From the NCBI RefSeq assembly GCF_040869045.1, contig NC_090319.1, positions 62,592,779 to 62,656,778 on the forward strand: a DNA stretch of 64,000 nucleotides, in the 5' to 3' direction. A model generated the notes under the pieces. The model ran no database searches and had not been told where the DNA came from. It saw only the letters and a list, made by a program, of their open reading frames with translations. This stretch comes from Eurosta solidaginis. Lineage: Eukaryota; Arthropoda; Insecta; Diptera; Tephritidae. Shown piece by piece: positions 56,185 through 64,000 of this stretch (position 1 is its first letter; every line of letters starts with the position of its first letter). The position numbers and the translations under genes are program-made.

Positions 56185-58506
56185 AAACAAGTAAGGAAGG
56201 TTAAGTTCGGGTGTAGCCGAACATTACATACTCAGTTGAGAGCTATGATGGCAAAATAAGGGAAAATAACCATGTAGGAAAATGAACCGAGGGTAACCCT
56301 GGAATGTGTTTGTATGACATGTGTATCAAATGAAAGGCATTAAAGAGTATTTTATGAGGGAGTGGGCCATAGTTCTATAGGTGGACGCCATTTAGGGATA
56401 TCGCCATAAAGGTGGATCAGGGTTGACTCTAGAATTTGTTTGTACGATATGGGTATCAAATTAAAGGTATTAATGAAGGTTTTAAAAGGGAGTGGTGGTA
56501 GTTGTATAGGTGGTCGCCTTTTCGAGATATCGCTATAAAGGTGGACCAGGGGTGACTCTAGAATGTGTTTGTACGATATGGGTATAAAATTAAAGGCATT
56601 GTAACGAATTTACTTGCAAATCCTCTTATTGCAATCCTCTGCTAAGTTCGAATCACTAAACTGTTGAATAAATAACTTCAATTTGTAATAATGCAAAATG
56701 GCCTTTATTAAAGTACTTCACAATAACACTCAAACTGTGCAACGAATAGCTTGCTTTATAACCAAACTGATTGATAGCTCAAATGAAACTCTACTATTCA
56801 AAATATTATTGCTCTTGCTCGCTAGATAGCGTCTTAGTCGAAACTGCTTGACAACTCAAATCAAACTGAATTCCAGCGCCTCTACAATTGCCGCCTTTTA
56901 TGCTCTTTGATTTCAACCTTCATATCTTCTAGGCTCTTCCAGAATCTACTAGTCCAGTAGTTCTCAAACTTCTCAGCTGTAACTACAATTGCACAATTTT
57001 ATAGTTTTTCTCATTGCATACTTATAGGAGTATCTCAGATATAAGCATGTGTTTGTGCATTGACTCTCCGCTGCTCGTATACGTACATGGTACATATGTG
57101 TAGACGCAATTATTGTTTCGTTTATGTAGATACATAATGATTGATCTGTGGATGTGAATTCACGTCACTGCTTAGCATCGGGTTAGAGATGGCAGCACTC
57201 CTTAGTTTTGCTAATATTCGTAACAGTATTAATGAGGCTTTTAAAAGGGAGTGGTGCTAGTTGTATATGTGAAGGCGTTTTCCAGATATCGACCAAAATG
57301 TGGACCAGGGTGACCCAGAACATCATCTGTTGGATACCGCTAATTTATTTATATATATAATACCACGAACAGTATTCCTGCCAAGATTTCAAGGGTTTTT
57401 TATTTCGCCCTGCAGAACTTTTTCATTTCATTCTACTTAATATGGTAGGTGTCACACCCATTTTACAAAGTTTTTTTCTAAAGCTATATTTTGCGTTAAT
57501 AAACCAATCCAATTACCATGTTTCATCCCTTTTTTCGTATTTCGTATAGAATTGTGGCATTTTTTCGTTTTTCGTAATTTTCGATATCGGAAAAGTGGGC
57601 GTGGTCATAGTCCAATTTCGGCCATTTTTTTTACCAATACAAAGTGAGTTCAGATAAGTACGTGAACTGAGTTTAGTAAAGAAATATCGATTTTTGCTCA
57701 AGTTATCGTGTTAACGGCCGAGCGGAAGGACAGACAGTGGACTGTGTATAAAACTGGGCGTGCCTTCAACCGATTTCGCCCTTTTTCACAGAAATAAGTT
57801 ATAGTCCCAGAATCTAAGCCCCTATCAAATTTCACAAGGATTGTTAAATTTTTGTTCGACTTATGGCATTAAAAGTATCCTAGACAAATTAAATGAAAAA
57901 GGGCGGAGCCACGCCCATTTTGAAATTTTCTTTTATTTTTGCATTTTGTTTCACCATATCATTACTGGAGTTGAATGTTGACATAATTTACTTATATACT
58001 GTAAAGATATTAAATTTTTTGTTAAAATTTGACTTTAAAAAAAATTTTTTTTTAAAGTGGGCGTGGTCGTTCTCCGATTTTGCTAATTTTTATTAAACAG
58101 GCATATAGTAATAAGTGTAACGTTCCTGCCAAATTTCATCATGATATCGTCAACGACTGCCAAATTACAGCTTGCAAAACTTCTAAATTACCTTCTTTTA
58201 AAAGTGGGCGGTGCCACGCCCATTGTCCAAAATTTTAATAATTTTCTATTCTGCGTCATATGTTCAACTCACCTACCAAGTTTCTTCGCTTTATTCGTCT
58301 TTGGTAATGAATTATCGCACTTTTTCGGTTTTTCGAAATTTTCGATATCGAAAAAGTGGGCGTGGTTATAGTCCGATATTGTTCATTTTAAATAGCGATC
58401 TGAGATGAGTGCTCAGGAACGTACATACCAAATTTCATCAAGATACCTCAAAATTTACTCAAGTTATCGTGTTAACGTGAGCTCTGCTCAACTGAGTATA
58501 AAAAAA
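56185..58506 (+). mobile_element. Helentron-like repeat, family A, split by a solo LTR
   Basis: Standard start (AACAAGTAAGGAAGGTTAAG, hairpin with GTGTAGCCGAAC, ACTCAGTTGAGAGC) and end (CTCAACTGAGTATAAAAAAA). The inner palindrome has changed to CTCAGTTGAG at the start and CTCAACTGAG at the end, which are exact complements of each other. The GGAC run near the right end is deleted. An LTR sits inside the 129-bp repeat zone. Confidence 0.8.
56600..57225 (+). mobile_element. Solo LTR (Ty3/gypsy-like) with 4-bp target duplication
   Basis: Ends TGTAACGAAT and ATTCGTAACA form an inverted repeat with TG...CA termini. It is flanked by GCAT (56596-56599) and GTAT (57226-57229). Sister repeats have AAAGGTATTAATGAG at this place, so the duplicated target was GTAT and the left copy has mutated once. 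A 626-bp LTR with no internal region means recombination between two LTRs. A 4-bp duplication suits gypsy-group elements. Confidence 0.8.
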
Positions 58507-58509
58507 CGT

Positions 58510-58840
58510 GTACAAAGTAGGTACATACATACCTAGATTTTGAGTTAACATGGACGAATCAAATATTTTTTTATTTGTTCTGTGAAATGTTTTAGACGTT
58601 TTTAATGCCTTATTTACACTTAGCTGTTATTCTAATGAGATAGATTTAGGTGGTAGAGAATTTGTTGATTGAAATGTTGTAAAACAAGGGCGGCTAAAAT
58701 TAAATGATATTTCTTTGATTACTTCATAAAACGAATCAAAAACTCTTACAATCTGGCGTCACATGCCTTTAAATTAGGCTGGACCAGTGATAGCAGATGT
58801 ATGAAGTGCAGGTTGAAGGAGAAATCTATCAGACAGCAGC
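58510..58840. other. Non-coding spacer
   Basis: Between the family-A copy and the LINE tail. No feature recognised. Confidence 0.45.
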
Positions 58841-59247
58841 ATTTGTTGCTGTTGTTGTTGTTGTTGAAAGTGCTTCGCTCCATCCAATGGGTACGACCAA
58901 TCACAAATTGTCATCAATGTCCTTAATGGGAGTCCAAGGAAACTTGCTGTTTCAACAGGGGTGGACCATAATGAGAGGGGTGTTAGTGGCGTTGGTTCCA
59001 CAATACAGTTGAAAAGACAGGTGGTGTCATGTGGGGACACATTGCAAGCAGGACATATATTTTGTATGTCGGGGTTGATTCTGCATAGGTAAGAGTTTAA
59101 CCTGTTACAGTACCCATATCGAAGTTGAGCTAGAGTGACGCGCGTTTCCCTAGGGAGACAGCGTTCCTCCTCTGCTAGTTTTGGGTATTGTTCTTTAAGT
59201 ACTGGATTCGCCGGGCAATTCCCGGCAGAGAGGTCCTGTTTGGACAC
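58774..59247 (-). pseudogene. LINE C-terminal zinc-knuckle region
   Basis: 157-codon frame: PRETRVTLAQLRYGYCNRLN, SYLCRINPDIQNICPACNV, SPHDTTCLFNC (a Cys/His patch common at the C terminus of jockey-type ORF2) and FLGLPLRTLMTICDW. The following Gln run is the CAA tail translated, and the residues after it belong to flanking DNA. The normal stop was lost, so the frame runs out of the element. Confidence 0.75.
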
Positions 59248-60185
59248 CTGTTTGTGGATATCACTGAGGATCTGCTTGTGATTTTAAGCTTCATACGGCT
59301 GTGTTCTCAGGTGCCGTATTTCCTCATAATGCTTACGAAGGTGACCCCTTAAGCCCCTGGGCGGAGTAGCCTCATCAATCAGATGTCTGTTGGGATGCCC
59401 TGGTTTCAGGGTATTCAACAGAAACTGTTTGGTTAGCATATCATTTCTCTCGCTGATGTGGAGTATTCTCGCCTCATTATCTAGATGGTGTTCTGGGGAC
59501 ATACGAAGACAGCTCGTAGCGGTTCTGAGGGCGGTATTTTGGCAGTCCTGTATTTTCTTTCACTGAGTAACCTTCAGGCTTGGCGACCATATCGGGAATG
59601 CGCAGCATGCAATCGGCTTCGTAAGTGGTAATGAGCGTTTCTTTATCTTTACCCCAAGTACTGCCGGCAAGAGATTTGAGGATTTTATTACGGCTCTGAA
59701 TATTCGGTACGACACAGTCGGTATCGTGGTGCCATCGACGTGGATGTTCAATATGGTCGACATTTGAAGCGTCCATGTTGTAAACAAGGTCGCAGATGAT
59801 TTAGTCGGTGACAATGTTTATTTTGTTACAAAGCTCATCGATCTGAGGGCCTGGGCCTGTGGCCACTTTTGTGAAGTAATCGGCGTGGAAAACGATAGTC
59901 ACTCCTTCTGGTGGTGAAGGTAGCATAGACATGAAGAATCTAAACAGAAGTGGGGATAGGACATCACCCTGGGGCAAACCTAGTTTAATTCTACTTGGTT
60001 TGCATGTTACGTTCCTGAATTGCACCGATGCTTGCTGACCAGACAGATAATTTGCGGTCCACCTTTTAGGATTTGGAGACCCTTCCAGTTATTGCAGTAA
60101 CGTGCCGTGGTTGACCGTGTCAAAAGCTTTTGACATGTCTAACGCAACGATTAATGTCCTATGGTGAGTATTTTGATTTAATCTG
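58845..60185 (-). mobile_element. Jockey-like LINE, 5'-truncated
   Basis: On the minus strand, from RT motif A to the tail: ALDMSKAFDTVNH (60150-60105), KLGLPQGDVLSPLLF, the thumb region with SPTKSSATLFTTW and FPIWSPSLK, then AGNCPANPVLKEQYPKLAEE, NICPACNVSPHDTTC and ETASFLGLPLRTLMTICDW, ending in CAACAACAACAACAACAGC. Frames change at least four times. Similar 3' debris lies at 8.8-9.2 kb. Confidence 0.85.
59801..60025 (-). pseudogene. LINE reverse transcriptase, palm, catalytic box lost
   Basis: The frame holds KLGLPQGDVLSPLLFRFF and then VFHADYFTKVATGPG where family members have the YADD box. Tyr is replaced by His and the second Asp by Tyr, so polymerase activity would be lost even without the frameshifts around it. 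Confidence 0.75.
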
Positions 60186-60189
60186 CAAT

Positions 60190-60635
60190 TTATCTGAGTA
60201 CCAATGCCATTTTACGAATATTTCGGAAAACAAATTCGATATTAACAATATTTGGCACAAAATGCAGATGTAGCATACCGTAGGTCTTCAGAAACGTATT
60301 AAGTTACTTCTGAGTCTAATACTTGTCGGTCTGTGTTAGCTGATATCATAACCCTTGTCAGTAATATACTAGTCCTGTAATTGGCTAGATATGTAAGTTG
60401 CCTTTCTCTACCACAGCTAATTTCTTTAAAGAAAGCTTTGAACTCAACTTTCTTATCCGCAAGCCTCTAAGTAACCCCACTATCAATGATTTCCGCAAGC
60501 TTTTCATTCAGCATTTTCTTATCTCCTACGCTTAGCATTAAAATGATGCCATGAAGATAGAACAGACTATTTGACTCCAAACAACTGTAACTGCGCAAAT
60601 ACACAAAAAGAATAAAAAACAACAAAAAATATTAT
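60190..60635. other. Non-coding stretch
   Basis: No recognisable LINE coding remains upstream of motif A. Otherwise featureless. Confidence 0.45.
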
Positions 60636-60637
60636 AA

Positions 60638-62244
60638 AACAAGTAAGGAAGGCTAAGTTGGGGTGTAACCGAACATTACATACTCAGCTGAGAGCTATGG
60701 AGACAAAATAAGGGAAAATCACCATGTAGGAAAATGAACCTAGGGTAACCCTGGAATGTGTTTGTATGACATGTGTATCTCTTCGAGATATCGCAATAAG
60801 GGTGGACCAGGGGTGACTCTAGAATGTGCTTGTACGATATGGGTATCAAATTAAAAGTATTAATGAGGGTTTTAAAAGGGAGTAGCCCTTAGTTGTATAT
60901 GTGAAGGCGTTTTCCAGATATCGACCAAAATGTGGACCAGTGTGACCCAGAACATCATCTGTTGGATACCGCTAATTTATTTATATATGTAATGCCACGA
61001 GCACTATTCCTGCCATGATTCCAAGGGCTTTTGATTTCGCCCTGCAGAACTTTTTCATTTTCTTCTTTTTAATATGGTAGGTGTCACACCCATTTTACAA
61101 AGTTTTTTTCTAGAGTTATATTTTGCGTCAATAAACCAATCCAATTACCATGTTTCATCCCTTTTTTCGTATTTGGTATAGAATTATGACATTTTTTAAA
61201 TTTTTCGTAATTTTCGAAATCGAAAAAGTGGGCGTGGTCACAGTCGGATTACGGCCACTTTTTACACCAATACAAAGTGAGTTCAGATAAGTACGTGAAC
61301 TGAGTTTTGTAAAGATAGTTCGAGTTTAGCCCAAGTTAACGTGTTAACGATCGAGCGGAAGGACAGATGGTCGACTGTGTATAAAAACTGGGCGTTGCTT
61401 CAACCGATTTCGCCCTATTTCACAGAAAACAGTTATCGTTCTAGAATCTAAGCCCCTACCAAATTTCACAAGGATTGGTAATTTTTTGTTCGACTTAGGG
61501 CATTAAAAGTATCCTAGACAAATTAAATGAAAAAGGGCGGAGCCACAACCATTTTGAAATTTTCTTTTATTTTTGTAGTTTGTTGCACCATATAATTACT
61601 GGAGTTGAATGTCGACATAATTTACTTATATACTGTAAAGATATTAAATTTTTTGTCAAAATTTAACATTAAAAAAATTTTTTTTAAAGTGGGAGTGGTC
61701 GTTCGATTTTACTAATTTTTATTAAGCATACATATAGTAATAGGAGTAACGTTCCTGCCAAATTTCATGATGATATCTTCAACGACTGCCAAATTACAAA
61801 TTGCAAAACTTTTAAATTACCTTGTTTTAAAAGTGGGCGGTGCCACGACCATTGTCTAAAATTTTACTTATTTTCTATTCTGCGTCATAAGTTCAACTCA
61901 CCTACCAAGTTTCATCGCTTTATCCGTCTTTGGTAATGAATTATCGCACTTTTTGTGTTTTTCGAAATTTTCGATAACGAAAAAGTGGGCGTGGTTATGG
62001 TCCGATTTCGTCCATTTTAAACAGCGATCTGAGATGAGTGCCCAGGAACCTACATACCAAATTTCATCAAGATATCTCAAAATTTACTCAAGTTATCATG
62101 TTAACGGACGGACGGACTGACGGACTTGGCTCAATCAAATTTTTTTTCGATACTGATCTCTGTCTCGATTCCTTTATACCTGTTCAACCAATCGTTATCC
62201 AATCAAAGTTATTATACTCTATGAGCTCTGCTCAACTGAGTATA
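60638..62244 (+). mobile_element. Helentron-like repeat, family A, near full length
   Basis: Start AACAAGTAAGGAAGGCTAAG with hairpin and ACTCAGCTGAGAGC. Only about two 129-bp units, because text between TGTGTATC and TCTTCGAGATATCG (~60780) is deleted. End CTCAACTGAGTATAA. Near the right end it contains CCTTTATACCTGTTCAACC, a phrase otherwise typical of families B and D. The next element starts at once. Confidence 0.8.
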
Positions 62245-63346
62245 ACAAGTAAAGGAGTCTAAGTTCGGGTGTAACCGAACATTATATACTCAGCGTGAGC
62301 TTCAATTGTACATTTCATTTCAGATAAATTACTTTTCTACATAACACGTGGCACCGCCCGTTTAAAAAAAAATGTCTTCACATTTCCTCTTACAATGAAA
62401 CTTGATAAATGAAATATCATGATTCAAAACTATTTTTCGTCAAGTTATAGCTTATTATTCTAGTCTACGACCCTTTCAAACCTTTTAAACTTGTTTTATA
62501 TCTAAGTTGCCGTGGTCTTTAACCGATCCCATCCATTTTTACTAGAAATATTTTCTGCTATAAGGAAAATATGTGTCCACAATTTCATTACGATCCGTTA
62601 ATTTTTCTTCGAGTTATGGCTCCCGAAACATAGAAAATTGCTTAGTCATAAAAGGGGCGGTGCCACGCCCTTTTTTTAAATTTGAAGTTTTTCCTATTTA
62701 TTGTTATAAATCCACTTGGGAAATGAAATATCATTGATATAAAGCTCTTTTTTGCAAAGATATAGCTCATTTTCTTCGTCTACGACCTTTTTATAAATCT
62801 TTTATATAAAAGTGCGCGTGATACTTAACCCATTTCGTTAATTTTTCTTCAAAGCATTCCTTACAGTAAAGGCAACCTCTCTGCCGAATTTTGTTACGAT
62901 AGGTTTAACGATTTTTGATTTATGATTAATGATATTTGTAAAATTGATTTTATCGCAAGTGTGCAGTGCCACGCCCATTTTAAAAATTGTTTTCAAATTT
63001 TTATCATTCCAATTTTATATCAGTCCACACGTCAAATTTCAACTTTCTAGGTGTATTAGTTACTAAATTATCAGGTCTTTTGTGTTTTCCAAAATTTTAT
63101 ATATATAAAAAGTGGGCGTGATTATCATCCGATTTCGCTCATTTTCAATACCAATCTATTCTGGGTGCTGATAACCTAGTGTACCAAATTTGGTGAAGAT
63201 ATCTCAATATTTACTCAAGTTATCGTGCTAACGGGCGGACGGACATGGCGCAATCAAATTTTTTTCGATATTGATAATTTTGATATATGGAAGTCTATAT
63301 CTATCTCGATTTCTTTATATCTGCACAAGAACACCTGGGTATAAAA
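62245..63346 (+). mobile_element. Helentron-like repeat, family-D start and family-B end
   Basis: Starts ACAAGTAAAGGAGTCTAAGT with the GTTCGGGTGTAACCGAAC hairpin and CTCAGCGTGAGCTTCAATTG, as in the degraded copy at 18.7 kb. From ~62620 it follows family B (CCGAAACATAGAAAATTGCT and onward) and ends ACACCTGGGTATAAAAAC, as in the family-B copy at 38.3 kb. Inner repeats at the two ends therefore do not match. Confidence 0.75.
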
Positions 63347-63349
63347 ACA

Positions 63350-64000
63350 AATACACACACCCAACCAAGAACATCGCAAGGGCAAATTAACTTTCGCTCT
63401 CAATAAAGCAACGCCAATAACCTCAAAAACTACAACAAAAGCAAAACAAAAACGAAAAACGGAAATAAAAATATTGCACTAAAAAAAAAAAACAAATACA
63501 ATGAAAAAAAAAAAGAAAACTAAACAACCCCAACTGTTAGCTACTTGTTATCGTTGTATTTATGCAACAAAAAATAATGCAAATACAAATAGAATAAAAG
63601 CACAAAATAGGAAAAACAAAAACACTTGGAGTCAAATAACGTTATGTGGGGTAGAAGGGCGAAAGTTTGGCGTACGTGCACGGGCGGCAAATACTTGCGT
63701 AAAAAATTTATTTTTGCACAGTTGCCGAGTGACTTAGATACTTGCGAATAATTCAACTTAAAAGCTTGTCAGAGGCTTAACTGGTTCGTTTGCCGGGCTA
63801 TTGTGCCGGCTCACTCTGACGTAGCTGTTTTGTCACAGTTATCAGCATTAAGAAGAATGACATTAAAATAAAACGACAATAGGGGGACTCATGATAGCTT
63901 ATAAACTTATAAGGTGTAAAATTATATGCATTTACACACGCTGTTATATGAACGCACCTAGTAATACTCTTGATAAACTTGATTGTTTATCAGCTGTATT
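63350..64000. other. Non-coding stretch to window end
   Basis: Plus strand is A- and CA-rich with several poly-A runs (63480-63515), similar in character to fly leaders. A 78-codon frame (63501-63737) starts in a Lys run and has no motif. Confidence 0.4.

Noticed and set aside
57893..58371. Small hydrophobic frames that recur at 7.9, 14.8, 44.1 and 57.9 kb (MKKGG.TPILKFS)
   Set aside because: They recur only because they lie in homologous family-A repeats. The frame is disrupted in other copies (for example no intact match in the 53.8- and 60.6-kb copies).

Overview
The window looks like repeat-rich, AT-rich nuclear DNA of a higher fly, most likely a tephritid fruit fly. Reasons are the dominant interspersed family that opens with a CAAGTAAGGAAGGCTAAG-type end and closes in CTCAGCTGAGTATAAAA, tRNA-derived SINEs, RTE and jockey-like LINE remnants, many small TIR elements, and CA-rich, AT-rich leader-like stretches typical of flies. 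The species call is from recall of such repeats, not from a search. No intact host protein-coding gene is visible. Every ORF of note is either transposon-derived or an accident of low-complexity DNA.

Layout. 1-5.1 kb: truncated family-A repeat with an expanded 129-bp internal satellite, a GC-rich hairpin, a duplicated TTCATC hexamer array, and a ~30-bp minisatellite. 5.3-13.8 kb: TIR elements, a family-A copy, a LINE 3' relic, a family-B copy and a TATCGAT-rich repeat. 13.8-25.5 kb: family A, a second TATCGAT block, a family-C remnant broken by an LTR, TIR elements, two inverted copies of a composite element (one with a tRNA-like head), and a family-C copy. 26.4-27.2 kb: leader-like, less AT-rich DNA. 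27.2-31.8 kb: extremely AT-rich DNA with a ~1.25-kb imperfect palindrome, a second palindrome, a MITE carrying a nested SINE, and a PIF/Harbinger-like MITE. 33.4-36.3 kb: a decayed RTE-type retrotransposon on the minus strand. 38.3-44.3 kb: a family-B copy containing a Penelope-like insert with a hammerhead-like motif, a 428-bp MITE with 40-bp TIRs, a palindromic element and a mosaic family-A copy. 45-49 kb: SINE and LINE relics and a TIR element.

49.2-53.4 kb is the best candidate for host function. It has a TATA-less core promoter candidate (Inr, MTE and partial DPE at the correct spacing), a long leader-like stretch and a consensus splice donor. The donor region is tandemly duplicated (333 bp, nearly identical), and each copy carries a potential G-quadruplex. 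Just downstream lies a transposase-like pseudogene whose front part has been inverted. 53.8-63.3 kb is almost solid repeat: three family-A copies (one holding a solo LTR with 4-bp target duplication), a jockey-like LINE and a mosaic copy abutting a family-A copy head to tail.

The main unifying idea is that families A, B, C and D share one architecture: a small hairpin near one end, a matching subterminal inverted repeat at both ends, and tandem repeats inside. The subterminal sequence differs between families but usually matches within a copy. This resembles non-autonomous Helentrons (HINE/DINE-1 type). Two copies have mismatched ends and look recombinant.
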